Counted from the first letter of the stretch, positions 8,163 through 18,154 are shown. The stretch: DNA of 64,000 bases from Paraburkholderia sp. (GCA_004322045.1 SCRN01000020.1:106850-170849); one strand, 5' to 3'. Notes: generated by a model from the letters alone, not told the origin. Program-made: numbers and translations.

Positions 8163-10640
8163 TTACGCAGCGCGCCCCGCTTGGTCCTCATCCACGACTA
8201 AAGACTTGACGCGCCAAATGTTGCGCGCGTATTCGGCGATCGTCCTATCCGACGAAAAGCGCCCCATCCCGGCCACGTTCTCGACGGCGCTCGCCGTCCA
8301 CGCCCGCGGGTCGCGAAAGCGCGCGTCCACCGCGTCCTGCGCTTGCGCGAACGCAGCGAAATCGGCCAGCACCATGTAGTGATCGCCCCAATCCACTAGC
8401 GTATGAAAGATGTCGGAGAAGCGGTGCGGATCGCCGTCGGAGAAGTAGCCCGTGCGGATCTGATCCAAGGCCAAGCGCAACTCGGGATCATGCTCGTAGA
8501 TCTGGCGCGGCCGGTAGCCCGATGCGCGCAGTTCACTCACGCCGTCGGCCGTGTTCCCGAAGATGAACATGTTCTCGCGCCCTACTGCTTCGCAGATTTC
8601 GACGTTCGCGCCGTCCATGGTGCCGATCGTGAGGGCGCCGTTGAGCGCGAGCTTCATGTTGCCCGTGCCCGAAGCCTCGGTGCCGGCCATCGAGATCTGC
8701 TCCGACAAATCGGCAGCGGGGATCAACATTTCCGCCACGCTCACGCCGTAGTTCGGCACGAACACGACCTTCAACCGATCGCCGATGATCGGGTCGCGAT
8801 CGACCTTCTCGCCCACGTCGCAGATCAGTCGGATGATCGTCTTCGCCATCTTGTAGGCCGACGCAGCCTTGCCGGCGAAGATCACGACGCGCGGCACCCA
8901 GTCCTCGTTCGGCCGCGCGCGGATGCGGTTATAGCGGACGATCACATGCAGCACGTTCAAGAGTTGCCGTTTGTACTCGTGGATCCGCTTCACCTGTAAA
9001 TCGAAGAGCGCATCCGGGTGGATGGTGCAGCCCGTTTCCTCGAGCAGATGCTGAGCGAGGCGGATCTTGTTGCGCCGTTTGGCCGCCCGAAACTCCGACG
9101 TAAAGGCCGAGTCGTGCTTGAGCGCGCGCAGCTTTTCGAGCTCGAACAAATCGGTGCGCCACTGCTTGTCGATATGCGCGTCGATGAGCGCCGACAAAGG
9201 ACGGTTCGCCTGCGAAAGCCATCGCCGCGGTGTGATGCCGTTCGTCACATTCGTGAAACGCTCGGGGAAAAAGCGCGCGAACTCGCTGAAGAACTCGCGC
9301 TCCATCAATTGCGAGTGCAGCTTCGACACGCCGTTCACCTTCTGGCTTGCGACGATCGCGAGATGAGCCATCCGCACGCGCCGCTGACTGTATTCGTCGA
9401 CGAGCGACACGCGCCGAATCACCTCGATGTCATGCCCGAAATGCTCGCTCGCTTCCTTCAAGAAACCGGCGTTGATCTCGAAGATGATCTCGAGATGGCG
9501 CGGCAATAACCGCGCGAGCAAATCGACGTCCCAGGTCTCGAGCGCCTCGGGCATCAACGTGTGATTCGTATAAGAGAACACCTGATGCACCGTCTTCCAG
9601 GCGCGATCCCACGGCACGTGATGAATATCGACGAGCAGCCGCATGAGTTCCGGAATCGCAAGCACCGGATGCGTGTCATTCAAATGGACCGCCACCTTTT
9701 CCGCGAACCGGCCGAATGTACTGTGCGTGCGCTGATAGCGGCGAATCAGGTCTTGCATCGTGGCCGACACGAAGAAGTACTCCTGACGCAATCGCAACTC
9801 GCGGCCGGCGGGGGTCGAGTCGTCCGGATAGAGCAGCCGCGACACGTTCTCCGAATGTTCCTTCGCTTCGACTGCGCGACGATAGTCGCCTTGGTTGAAT
9901 GCGGATAGATCGAGTTCCTCGGTGGCCCTGGCCGACCAAAGCCTCAGGGTATTGGTCGCACTCGTGCCGAAGCCCGGAATGACCGTATCGAACGCCATGG
10001 CGTTCACGTGCTTGGTGTCGATCCACTCGCTGCGTCCGTCGCGCACGACCGTGCGTCCGCCGAAGTGGACGATGTACTGCACCTCGGGACGCGGAAACTC
10101 CCATGGGTTGCCGGCCCGCAGCCAGTAGTCAGGTGTCTCGATCTGTTCCCCGCCCACGATTTGCTGCCGGAACATGCCGTATTCGTAGCGAATCCCATAG
10201 CCGAATCCGGGAATCGCAAGCGTCGCCATCGAATCGAGGAAGCAAGCGGCGAGTCGGCCCAGACCGCCGTTACCGAGCGCAGCGTCCGGCTCGAGTTCGA
10301 CGAGCGCCTGCATGTCCACGCCCAGGCTCGCCAGCGCTTCTTTCATTTGGTCGTAGATGCCGAGCGCGAGCAGCGCGTTGGTAAACGTGCGACCGATCAG
10401 AAACTCCATCGACAGGTAGTACACGCGCTTGACGTCTTGCTCGTATTGTTGACGCGTGGTTTTCATCCAACGGGCAACGAGCCGGTCGCGGACGGCGAGC
10501 GCCGCCGCATTGAGCCAATCTTGCGGTCTCGCGGCTACGGCGTCTTTGCCGACGCCATACATCAACCGATTGGAGATAGAGCGCCGAAGCGCATCGACGG
10601 TACTGTTGAGCTGGTCGAACTCCAGATCGACGGCTGTCAT
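8163..10640 (-). CDS. glgP: Glycogen/starch/alpha-glucan phosphorylase
   Basis: GT35 phosphorylase that cleaves terminal alpha-1,4-glucosyl units with phosphate to give glucose 1-phosphate, using pyridoxal phosphate; cytoplasmic. The length of 825 aa is normal for the family. Visible motifs: LEPDAALGNGGLGRLAACFL (substrate region), FGYGIRYEYGMF, HLNDTHPVLAIPELMR, VTNGITPRRWL, and the PLP lysine segment EASGTGNMKLALNGALTIGT followed by MDGANVEI. The frame opens at 10661, but AGGAGG lies just before ATG 10640 (MTAVDLEFDQ), which fixes the start. It stands alone, without glgBXCA; with the nearby GH15 enzyme it suggests local alpha-glucan mobilisation genes. Confidence 0.97.
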   Translation of the reverse strand: MTAVDLEFDQLNSTVDALRRSISNRLMYGVGKDAVAARPQDWLNAAALAVRDRLVARWMKTTRQQYEQDVKRVYYLSMEFLIGRTFTNALLALGIYDQMKEALASLGVDMQALVELEPDAALGNGGLGRLAACFLDSMATLAIPGFGYGIRYEYGMFRQQIVGGEQIETPDYWLRAGNPWEFPRPEVQYIVHFGGRTVVRDGRSEWIDTKHVNAMAFDTVIPGFGTSATNTLRLWSARATEELDLSAFNQGDYRRAVEAKEHSENVSRLLYPDDSTPAGRELRLRQEYFFVSATMQDLIRRYQRTHSTFGRFAEKVAVHLNDTHPVLAIPELMRLLVDIHHVPWDRAWKTVHQVFSYTNHTLMPEALETWDVDLLARLLPRHLEIIFEINAGFLKEASEHFGHDIEVIRRVSLVDEYSQRRVRMAHLAIVASQKVNGVSKLHSQLMEREFFSEFARFFPERFTNVTNGITPRRWLSQANRPLSALIDAHIDKQWRTDLFELEKLRALKHDSAFTSEFRAAKRRNKIRLAQHLLEETGCTIHPDALFDLQVKRIHEYKRQLLNVLHVIVRYNRIRARPNEDWVPRVVIFAGKAASAYKMAKTIIRLICDVGEKVDRDPIIGDRLKVVFVPNYGVSVAEMLIPAADLSEQISMAGTEASGTGNMKLALNGALTIGTMDGANVEICEAVGRENMFIFGNTADGVSELRASGYRPRQIYEHDPELRLALDQIRTGYFSDGDPHRFSDIFHTLVDWGDHYMVLADFAAFAQAQDAVDARFRDPRAWTASAVENVAGMGRFSSDRTIAEYARNIWRVKSLVVDEDQAGRAA

Positions 10641-10855
10641 CGAACTCCTCCTCGTGGGCAATCAGCGGCATGCGCTTTGCTAACGAGCGGCGCTTCGCGC
10701 CCACCGCGTGAATGTTCAGATTACGCTCTTTTGAGCGGGTGCGAAGCCGGTGCTTCCATTAATGTTCCATGCCTCTTGCACAGTCCGGCCGACGTTGGCG
10801 CATCGGTCCTGACGGCCTAGTATGGAACCCATGCGCCCCCTCGTCGGAGATCGGT

Positions 10856-11095
10856 ATGACAACGCACACGAACATCCATTCGGTCATGGGCATGCTGCAC
10901 GCGCAGGAACTGCTGACGCTGTCGATCATCCGCGCACTTCCTCCCGACACGCGATGCAAAATCGCAGACGAATTGAAGGTTCACGCCGAGCTCGCGGCTC
11001 AGCCTCAACCCAACGCACCCGGCGAACGAGACACGCTCGAAGCGTTTCGTGCGAATGTGCGACGGCTGTCGATCTTGCTCGCTTCGGTGGCGTAA
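10856..11095 (+). CDS. Small hypothetical protein, 79 aa
   Basis: Helical 79-residue protein starting MTTHTNIHSVMGMLHAQE; no known motif recognised. GGAGA seven bases before ATG 10856 supports this start over an in-frame ATG at 10769. Residues 10-35 form an amphipathic helix and the C-terminus a second one (EAFRANVRRLSILLASVA). It is divergent from glgP and convergent with the LysM lipoprotein gene. Confidence 0.6.
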   Translation: MTTHTNIHSVMGMLHAQELLTLSIIRALPPDTRCKIADELKVHAELAAQPQPNAPGERDTLEAFRANVRRLSILLASVA

Positions 11096-11145
11096 TTCGT
11101 CCGCACGCGAATGCGAGCACGAGCGGTGCCCGGGCAAGCGGGGGA

Positions 11146-11862
11146 TCAGCGAGGCAGATAAGCCAACGGGTCGACGGGCTTGCCCGCGCGACGGATTTCG
11201 AATTCGACCGTGCCGCGCCCCGACGTATCGGCTCCCATCTCGGCGATCTGCTGGCCTTTCTTGACGGCATCGCCCTCTTTGACGAGGACCTCGCCGTTCA
11301 CGGCGTAACCCGTGACGACGTCGCCCCCGTGCTTGACCACGACGAGGGACTTGTATTGATCGACGCCCGTGCCGACATAAATGACGTTGCCGTCGGCCGA
11401 CGCTTTGACGGGCTCGCCGGGCCGCCCCGTAATGACGATGCCTTTGACGTTGCCGGCATCGGTGAGCCGCACGACTTGCCCATAGGCGGGCCAAGCCGGC
11501 CGGACGATGACTGAATCGGCCGCGTTGGCGCCGGCATTGACATTGGCGCCCGGCTGCGGCGCCACGCGCAGCACCTGACCGGGCGTTAGCCTAGCGGTGC
11601 TGGACAGGTTATTCCATGCGGCCAGGTCGTCGACATGCTGGCCGAACGCCATGGCGATGCCCGGCAGAGTATCGCCGGAATTGACGCGGTAGAAGCCTGC
11701 CGGCACGCCGGCGCGTTGCGGCTGCGCGAATTGCGATGGGAAAGGCGACTGCCCGAACCAGTCGTTCGTTGCACAGCCTCCCAGAAAAGTCGCGCCGGCC
11801 AGCGCCAGCGTGAGCTGCGCCCATGTCAGGCGTTCTCGTGCGGGAATGGTCACCGTGTTCAC
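11146..11862 (-). CDS. LysM/LytM (M23-like) lipoprotein with degenerate peptidase site
   Basis: Envelope lipoprotein of about 238 aa: signal sequence with lipobox LGGC, a LysM peptidoglycan-binding domain (YRVNSGDTLPGIAMAFGQ to LTPGQVLRV), and a C-terminal LytM/M23-like domain ending GKPVDPLAYLPR. Active M23 enzymes carry an HxxxD and an HLHFE-type pair. Here the expected His positions read YAVNGEV and TVEFEIR, so the Zn ligands appear lost. This resembles NlpD/EnvC-type activators of amidases rather than an endopeptidase (family knowledge; activation of an amidase is inferred). The start is probably GTG 11862, with GAGGG six bases upstream; GTG 11853 or ATG 11892 are possible. It is monocistronic and not beside rpoS, unlike classical nlpD. 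Confidence 0.85.
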   Translation of the reverse strand: MNTVTIPARERLTWAQLTLALAGATFLGGCATNDWFGQSPFPSQFAQPQRAGVPAGFYRVNSGDTLPGIAMAFGQHVDDLAAWNNLSSTARLTPGQVLRVAPQPGANVNAGANAADSVIVRPAWPAYGQVVRLTDAGNVKGIVITGRPGEPVKASADGNVIYVGTGVDQYKSLVVVKHGGDVVTGYAVNGEVLVKEGDAVKKGQQIAEMGADTSGRGTVEFEIRRAGKPVDPLAYLPR

Positions 11863-12034
11863 CCTCGGCCCTCGATCGATGCAACGTTGCACTCCGAACT
11901 CGCGAGCGCCGCTAGCCTACGAGCAGCTTGCGGCGTTCGCCCGAATCTCCGACTTTCGCGGCCGGTTAAAGGTCTATCGGCCATACCGCAATGACAGCTT
12001 GCCGCAGTCGTGTTCGGCGAGGATCGCACACCCT

Positions 12035-12090
12035 GGCGGGAAAAAGCAAAACGAAACTGGCCCGCGCCCCCTTGCGGGAGCGGCGGGCCA
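12035..12090 (-). terminator. Rho-independent terminator for the DUF4148 gene
   Basis: On the minus strand a long GC hairpin (outer stem TGGCCCGC/GCGGGCCA at 12058-12065 and 12083-12090, with inner GCCCCC/GGGAGC pairing) is followed by a T-rich run (GTTTCGTTTTGCTTTTT). It lies about 70 bases past the DUF4148 stop codon. Confidence 0.75.
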
Positions 12091-12160
12091 GCGGACTCGG
12101 AACCGATCGCTACGTTCGGCGAGAGCGTGCGCAGCCGGCTTGCCGTCTAGACCGGGAGGG

Positions 12161-12502
12161 TTAGCGGCCGAAATACAGCGGCTGTGCGCCCTCGCCGCTG
12201 GTCGGCTGCATCTGCATGCGCAAGCCGGACTGCGCGGAACCTGCCGCCACGCCACCATAGCCGCTCGTTTCGCCCGTCGCGACAGCCGAGCCCTGTTGCT
12301 GATGGACGCGTTGCTCCGCCGCTTGGATGCTTTCCGGATAAAACGGGTCATGCATCGCGGGGTTATACCCGGCTTGCTCCAACTGGATCAATTCTTGGCG
12401 CACCTGCGCGCGCGTCACTGGGCCGTTATCCGATTGAGCGAACGAAACGAGAGGAATCGACAAAGCGGAAGCCGCAACCATTGCATAAGCGAGTGATTTC
12501 AT
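12161..12502 (-). CDS. DUF4148 domain-containing secreted protein
   Basis: A 113-residue protein with a cleavable signal peptide (MKSLAYAMVAASALSIPLVSFA, cut after SFA). The core VTRAQVRQELIQLEQAGYNP is the signature of DUF4148, a small periplasmic family expanded in Burkholderiales and of unknown function. The C-terminal half is Gln/Gly-rich and low in complexity. An in-frame ATG exists at 12559, but GGAGG seven bases before ATG 12502 and the signal peptide fix the start. A dedicated terminator follows. Confidence 0.85.
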   Translation of the reverse strand: MKSLAYAMVAASALSIPLVSFAQSDNGPVTRAQVRQELIQLEQAGYNPAMHDPFYPESIQAAEQRVHQQQGSAVATGETSGYGGVAAGSAQSGLRMQMQPTSGEGAQPLYFGR

Positions 12503-12697
12503 GATGAACCTCCGAAAACTATGATTCGCCGCATGCAAGACGCCGCGACGATTAACCACAGTCTAGGTCGCGAATCACCTAGGGAAAACCCCTCGTTTAG
12601 TCAAATAGAATTTCGCTCGAAGCAACAATGACAACCCGTTACCAAAATTTACTGCGCAAAAGCGCTGTAATCGATTCCTTCCGGCGTCGGTGCCGAT

Positions 12698-14107
12698 TTA
12701 CGTCCAATCGGCGTGAAAGCTCCCCTCGCTGTCAATGCGCTCGAACGTGTGAGCGCCGAAGAAATCGCGTTGCGCCTGCACGAGATTCGCGGGCAGACGC
12801 TCCGCCCGATAGCCGTCGAAGTAGGCGATAGCGGACGCAAACGCCGGCACGGGCACGCCGGCCGTGACGGCGGCCGCCACGATCTCGCGCAGCGCCGCTT
12901 GGTAGCTTTCCGAAACCTGACGGAAATACGGGTCGAGCAAAAGGTTTTCGAGTGCGGGGTCGTGTGCGTAGGCATCGGTGATCTTCTGAAGAAACCGAGC
13001 GCGGATGATGCATCCCGCGCGGAAGATCTTGGCGATGCCGCCGAAGTCGAGTTCCCAGCCATACTCCTGCGATGCCGCGCGCAACTGCGCGAAGCCTTGC
13101 GCGTACGAAATGACCTTGCTCAGATAAAGCGCACGGCGCACCGCTTCCACGAAGGCAGCCCGGTCGCCATCGAACGGCTTGCGAGCCGGGCCGGACAACA
13201 CCTTGCTGGCGGCGACTCGCTGGGTCTTCAGCGACGAGAGCACCCGAGCGAACACCGATTCAGTGATGAGCGGCAATGGCACGCCCAGGTCAAGGGCGTT
13301 CTGGCTGGTCCATTTGCCGGTGCCCTTTTGCGCGGCGCGATCGAGAATCATGTCGACGAGCTCGCGCCCCGTCTCGTCGTCACGCTTACCGAATATCTTG
13401 GCCGTGATCTCGATCAGATAGCTATCGAGTTCGCCTGCGTTCCATTCCGTGTACACCTTCGCCAATTCGGCGTTGGTCAGCCCGGCCACGTGTTGCAGCA
13501 CCGCGTAGCTTTCGGCAATCAACTGCATGTCGCCGTACTCGATGCCGTTGTGCACCATCTTCACGAAATGGCCGGCGCCGTCGGGGCCGATGTAGGCGAC
13601 GCACGGTTCGCCGTCCGGCGCCCTCGCGGCAATCTGAGTCAAGACCGGCGCGACCAAGTCGTAGGCGTCGCGCGGGCCGCCCGGCATGATGGCAGGCCCC
13701 CTCAAAGCCCCTTCTTCTCCGCCCGATACGCCCGTGCCGATGAAATGCAGCCCGGCTTGCGCGAGTTCTTGATTGCGCCGCACGGTGTCGGTGAAATGCG
13801 TATTGCCGCCATCGATCAGGACGTCGCCTCGATCGAGCAGCGGCTTGAGCGCCGCGATCGTCGCATCGGTCGGCTCGCCGGCCTTGACCATCATCAGGAT
13901 GCGCCGCGGTTTCTCCAGCGAATCGACGAACTGCTCGAGCGAGTACGCCGGCACGAGCTTGCGATCGGGAAATTGTGCGACCAGTTCATCGGTCTTCGCG
14001 CGGCTGCGGTTGTAGACCGCCACCGCATAGCCGCGGCTTTCGATATTGAGCGCTAGGTTGCGGCCCATCACTGCAAGGCCGATGACGCCGATGGCGGGTT
14101 GGGTCAT
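12698..14107 (-). CDS. gnd: 6-phosphogluconate dehydrogenase, decarboxylating
   Basis: Oxidative pentose-phosphate enzyme: 6-phosphogluconate plus NADP+ gives ribulose 5-phosphate, CO2 and NADPH. It is 469 aa, the long dimeric form. The N-terminal Rossmann motif [20 protein letters not shown], catalytic-region [20 protein letters not shown], and [17 protein letters not shown] are clear, as is [25 protein letters not shown] upstream of ATG 14107 ([10 protein letters not shown]) selects this start over 14140. It is transcribed behind cobB after a 63-base gap. Confidence 0.97.
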   Translation of the reverse strand: MTQPAIGVIGLAVMGRNLALNIESRGYAVAVYNRSRAKTDELVAQFPDRKLVPAYSLEQFVDSLEKPRRILMMVKAGEPTDATIAALKPLLDRGDVLIDGGNTHFTDTVRRNQELAQAGLHFIGTGVSGGEEGALRGPAIMPGGPRDAYDLVAPVLTQIAARAPDGEPCVAYIGPDGAGHFVKMVHNGIEYGDMQLIAESYAVLQHVAGLTNAELAKVYTEWNAGELDSYLIEITAKIFGKRDDETGRELVDMILDRAAQKGTGKWTSQNALDLGVPLPLITESVFARVLSSLKTQRVAASKVLSGPARKPFDGDRAAFVEAVRRALYLSKVISYAQGFAQLRAASQEYGWELDFGGIAKIFRAGCIIRARFLQKITDAYAHDPALENLLLDPYFRQVSESYQAALREIVAAAVTAGVPVPAFASAIAYFDGYRAERLPANLVQAQRDFFGAHTFERIDSEGSFHADWT

Positions 14108-14170
14108 TTGTCGAATTCTCCAAGAAAGGGATAGGGGCACGTACGGCGCCGCGCCACGACGGCTCGACCG

Positions 14171-15076
14171 TCAACGACGATTAAAAACCGAGGGAGCGAG
14201 TTGCGCAGTCACCGCGCTCAACGCATCGCCGCACGGCGCTTCTATCTTCAGCGAAAACAGCGAATCGGCGCGCGTGCGCCCGATATTGATCGCGGCAATC
14301 GGCGTGCCCGCCTGCGCCGCCCAGCGGCAAAAGCGATAGCCGGAAAAAACCATCAACGAGGAGCCGACGACCAGCATGGCATCGGCCGCTTCCAGTGCCT
14401 GCGCCGCCGCGGCCACGCGTTCGTGCGGCACGTTTTCGCCGAAGAACACGACATCGGGCTTGAGCATGCCGCTGCAATCGGGGCAATCCGGCACGCGAAA
14501 ACGATCGAGCGCCTCCCATTCCAGATGAGCATCGCCGTCGGCCGAAACCGCTGCGCTCACGCCGGCCAAGGCGGGATTGTCGCGAAGCAGCACAGTTTGA
14601 ATCGCGGCGCGGCTATGACGCGCGCCGCAGTCCAGACAGATCACCGCGTCGATGCTGCCGTGCAGTTCGACCACCTCGGCGCTGCCCGCGCGTTGATGGA
14701 GACCATCGACGTTTTGCGTCACGAGCCGCGCGATACGGCCTGTAGCGCCAAGCTGCGCCAGCGCGCGATGAGCGGCGTTGGGCTCGGCGCCGGCGAGCAT
14801 CGGCCAACCCACCATGCTGCGCGCCCAATAACGACGCCGCGCATGCTCGGAATCGCGAAACGCCTGCCATTGGATTGGTTGCGCGCGCATCCAATCGCCG
14901 TTCATGTCGCGATAACCCGGGATGCCGGACGCGACACTGACACCCGCGCCGGTCAGCACGAACAAGCGCTCATGCCGCGCCATGAACGCGCGAAGCGCAT
15001 CCAATGCGGCGGCGCTCGACGCCTCTTCGGAAGACAAAGGCTCGGCCGGTCGAATCGACGGGGACGACTCGGACAT
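14171..15076 (-). CDS. cobB: NAD-dependent protein deacetylase, sirtuin family
   Basis: Sir2-family lysine deacylase, about 301 aa. The NAD pocket LTGAGVSVASGIPGYRD, catalytic segment VTQNVDGLHQRAGS with VVELHGS (catalytic His), two Zn-binding Cys pairs (CLDC and CPDC) and LKPDVVFFGENVP are all in the expected order. The C-terminus carries GSSLMVFSGYRF and AINIGRTRAD. It is cytoplasmic. ATG 15076 (MSESSPS) is a likely start; AGGAG sits 12 bases upstream, slightly far. Confidence 0.95.
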   Translation of the reverse strand: MSESSPSIRPAEPLSSEEASSAAALDALRAFMARHERLFVLTGAGVSVASGIPGYRDMNGDWMRAQPIQWQAFRDSEHARRRYWARSMVGWPMLAGAEPNAAHRALAQLGATGRIARLVTQNVDGLHQRAGSAEVVELHGSIDAVICLDCGARHSRAAIQTVLLRDNPALAGVSAAVSADGDAHLEWEALDRFRVPDCPDCSGMLKPDVVFFGENVPHERVAAAAQALEAADAMLVVGSSLMVFSGYRFCRWAAQAGTPIAAINIGRTRADSLFSLKIEAPCGDALSAVTAQLAPSVFNRR

Positions 15077-15290
15077 GATGGGCGGCAACTCCTTTCACGG
15101 CTTACGGCCCGCGGGGCACAACGACGCAAATCTTACGCCGTTCGGCGTCGGCGCGTCATTGCAACGCGCGCAGGCCAGCGGCGGACGCACGCCTACAGCC
15201 TTTCGCTCGCCAACCGCGCCGTGAGGAAGTCGATCAGCACGCGTGTGCGCGCGGGCATGCGATGAAGTGGCCGCGCACAATCGCTCCCCC

Positions 15291-17141
15291 CTACAGCAGC
15301 GGGCATGCGGTGACGCTATTGCCGAGTTCGGCGCAACGCCGCTCGTAGTCGCGCAAGTATGCACGCTCGTCTTCATCGAGCATGTCGATATCGATGAGAT
15401 CCCAATCGTAGCCCACCGTGACGAGGTTTTCGAACTCCACCTTGCCCCTCTCGCGCGAACTCGGATGGATCACCACGACGTTTTCGATACGCACGCCGCC
15501 TCGGCCCCGCACGTAGATGCCCGGCTCCACAGAAATGACGGCGTTCGGCACGAGCCCATAGCGCGAGCCGGGCGCAAAACGCACACCGCCCTCATGCACG
15601 TGAATGCCGATCCCGTGCCCCGTGCCGTGATTGAAATCGTAGCCGTGCGAGCGACAGACATCGCGCACCGCTTGGTCGACGTCTTCACCCTTGCAATTGG
15701 CGGGAAAGCGCGTCACGAGACCCTTGATGCAAGCCTTGAGCGCAATCGTATAGATCTCGCGCTGCCAGGGCTGCGCGCTCGTTGAAGGTTCGGTCGTGCG
15801 CAACACGACGCGCGTGCAGTCCGTGGCAAAGCCGCTCTCGTAGTACGCCCCGCTATCGAGCAGCACGAGCTGGCCGTCCTCGAGCACGACGTCCGGGCTC
15901 GCGGCCGCGTAGTGCGCCAACGCACTATTCGGGCCATGCGCGGCGATCGTCGTAAACGTCAGCCCGACGGCGCCGCGCGCGCCGTAAGCGTCGTTGATCC
16001 GCCGCGCGAGATCGTATTCCGAATGGAGCTGCCCCGGCTCGCCGTACTTGGCCCAGCGCATCGTCTGCGCAATCGCGGCGCTGCTGCGCGCAAACGCGTC
16101 GCGAAATCGATCGAGCGCCTGCGGCGTCTTGGACGCGCGCATCGCCTCGACCGGGCTGAAATTCGTATGGCGCGCGGCGGGCCAGATCCGGCGCAACGCA
16201 TCGGGCATTGCGCAATTGACGGCATCGGCGCTATAGCAAACCTGATCGACGTCGAACAGGGCAAGGAAACGGCCGAGCGCAGCCAGGTCGTTTCGGAACA
16301 CCTGCAGTTTCGGATAGGCTTCGAGTTCGACCGGGCACCGCTCGCAGCCCTCGGGCAAATACAGCGCCGCTTGATCGCCGATGACGAACAGGTAGCCCAG
16401 ATGCGACGACGCATTCGGCATGTGGTAGCCGCGGCTGTTCAACAGAAAGCCGATGTCGTCCGCCGCGCAAGTAAGCCAGCAAAGGCGCTCTTTCGGCGCC
16501 CGCAACTCGGCGCGCAAGCGCTCGTTCAACGTCTTGATGTTGGCGGCTACGCTCACGCCCGTCACGGTCTCGGGCAACTCGAATATCGGCCGCTCGACCT
16601 GCCATCCGGGCAGCGCGATGGCGCGATCGATTTCGCGCGCCGCCAGGGCCGTCCACCGCTGCGCCGCCTCGCGCGTCTTCTCCGATAGCCGGTCTCGCTG
16701 CGCGACGCTCACGCGCAGCGCGTCATACCCTAGCGAACGCAGTACGCTGGCATGCTTGGAGACCCAATCGACCAGCGCTGTCCAGATCGGTACGCCGAGT
16801 TCCAGCTTTTCCAACTGCACGTGCGCTTCGTCGCACTGCGATTCCGCTTGCAAATGGTAGCGACCGTCGACGAACAAAATGAAACGGCGGCTGCCGAGCT
16901 TCGACGCCGCGGCTGCGCTCAGAAAAACGCCCGACCCGGCGGACCCGTCGAATCCGGTCAGCGCGAAACGCTGGCTATTGCGGCGCGGTACGTATTCGCT
17001 GATGAACTCGTCTTGCGACGTGACAACGAGCGCGTCCAGCTCCATTCGATCGAGCCACGCGCTCAGACGCTCATGCGTTTGCGCTATCGAAGGCTCGTAG
17101 GCCGCAAGATCGGAGAAGTTGTATTGAAGTCGATCGATCAT
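15291..17141 (-). CDS. Xaa-Pro aminopeptidase (M24 family, three-domain type)
   Basis: Aminopeptidase P family protein of 616 aa, cleaving the residue N-terminal to proline. It has two creatinase-like N-terminal domains (1-310) and a pita-bread M24 domain with metal ligands in the right places: LLDSGAYYESGFATDCTR (two Asp), NHGTGHGIGIHVHEGG (His), SVEPGIYVRG (Glu) and GVRIENVV (Glu). A short C-terminal domain ends in CAELGNSVTACPLL. The length matches the large eukaryote-like XPNPEP1 type rather than the 440-aa PepP. The start is probably ATG 17141 (MIDRLQYNF); the frame extends to 17180. Confidence 0.93.
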   Translation of the reverse strand: MIDRLQYNFSDLAAYEPSIAQTHERLSAWLDRMELDALVVTSQDEFISEYVPRRNSQRFALTGFDGSAGSGVFLSAAAASKLGSRRFILFVDGRYHLQAESQCDEAHVQLEKLELGVPIWTALVDWVSKHASVLRSLGYDALRVSVAQRDRLSEKTREAAQRWTALAAREIDRAIALPGWQVERPIFELPETVTGVSVAANIKTLNERLRAELRAPKERLCWLTCAADDIGFLLNSRGYHMPNASSHLGYLFVIGDQAALYLPEGCERCPVELEAYPKLQVFRNDLAALGRFLALFDVDQVCYSADAVNCAMPDALRRIWPAARHTNFSPVEAMRASKTPQALDRFRDAFARSSAAIAQTMRWAKYGEPGQLHSEYDLARRINDAYGARGAVGLTFTTIAAHGPNSALAHYAAASPDVVLEDGQLVLLDSGAYYESGFATDCTRVVLRTTEPSTSAQPWQREIYTIALKACIKGLVTRFPANCKGEDVDQAVRDVCRSHGYDFNHGTGHGIGIHVHEGGVRFAPGSRYGLVPNAVISVEPGIYVRGRGGVRIENVVVIHPSSRERGKVEFENLVTVGYDWDLIDIDMLDEDERAYLRDYERRCAELGNSVTACPLL

Positions 17142-17398
17142 CGCATCAGCTCGTTCTGTCCATGCCGGCATGCTCGCCATGCCCCCTTATATCGTTCGCA
17201 AAAACTACCGTCGGCGCGAATTTACGTCAAGCTAAAATTTAGGTGCCACTAAAAAAATGGCCTGAATACGCCGAACGACGGGGTGTGGGGAGCGCGGTAC
17301 AATGCGCGCTTCCGGCGGCGCGGCCCGCGGCGTCACAGTGTTGCGCCGGTGCGAAAAGTCGGCGGCGCAGCCGCCCGCGAACGCCTCCAAGAGGATTC

Positions 17399-18154
17399 AT
17401 GGATTCGGATATCAACCATATCGGCCAGCGCATTCGGCGTCTGCGACGCGACTCGAAAATGACGCTGCTGGAAGTGGCGACGGCGTCGAGCCTATCGGTG
17501 GGCTTTTTGTCGCAAGTCGAGCGCAATCTCACCGGAATTTCGATCTCGTCGCTCGTGAACGTCGCCAAAGCGCTAGGCGTGCCGCTGGGCGCGTTGCTCG
17601 AACAGCCGCGTCAAGCACAGCCCGATTCGCACGAGGGGCGACGCGAATCGTATCGCGTGGGCCCGATGCGCCAGCGCTACGAGCGGCTGTCCACTACCTT
17701 CGACGGCAGTCAGTTGAACGCCGTCAAAGTGCAAATGCTGCAAGGCTATAGCTCCGAATGGGTTGCGCACAGCGGCGACGAGTTCGTCTACGTGCTCGTG
17801 GGCCAAGTGCGTTACACGCTGCGCAAAAAAGACTACCTATTGTCGGCGGGCGATTCGCTGCATTTCGATGCGCACGAGCGCCATCGCGTGGTCAACGTCG
17901 GACCGGGGCCGGCGGAAATGATCGTCGTCGGCACGCTGCCCTTCTTCGATGACGATCAGTCGGAGCTCGCCCGAGGCGACGGCGAACGCAGCACGCCGCG
18001 CACGAACGCGGTCAAGAAGAGGGCCGCCGCGCCACGCGCCGCGATCGCTAAAGTCGCGCAGAGCAAGCAGCACGCTGCGAAAGCAAAACCACGGGCAAAA
18101 GCAAAAACCTCTGTGCCGAAAAAAACGACGAGCGCCGCAACGAAGAAGCGCTGA
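17399..18154 (+). CDS. XRE-family regulator with cupin domain and histone-H1-like tail
   Basis: 251-residue transcription factor. The XRE helix-turn-helix is at about 5-65 (IGQRIRRLRRDSKMTLLEVA, GFLSQVERNLTGISISSLVN), then a linker, then a cupin_2 sensor fold at about 105-180 (VAHSGDEFVYVLVGQVRYTL, LSAGDSLHFDAHERHRVVN). Beyond about residue 200 it ends in an unusual Lys/Ala/Pro-rich basic tail with KxAK and AKAKP repeats up to KKTTSAATKKR. PuuR-like XRE-cupin proteins are normally about 180-200 aa and lack this tail. AAGAGG before ATG 17399 sets the start. It is divergent from the aminopeptidase P gene, whose regulation it might affect (inference). Confidence 0.9.
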   Translation: MDSDINHIGQRIRRLRRDSKMTLLEVATASSLSVGFLSQVERNLTGISISSLVNVAKALGVPLGALLEQPRQAQPDSHEGRRESYRVGPMRQRYERLSTTFDGSQLNAVKVQMLQGYSSEWVAHSGDEFVYVLVGQVRYTLRKKDYLLSAGDSLHFDAHERHRVVNVGPGPAEMIVVGTLPFFDDDQSELARGDGERSTPRTNAVKKRAAAPRAAIAKVAQSKQHAAKAKPRAKAKTSVPKKTTSAATKKR

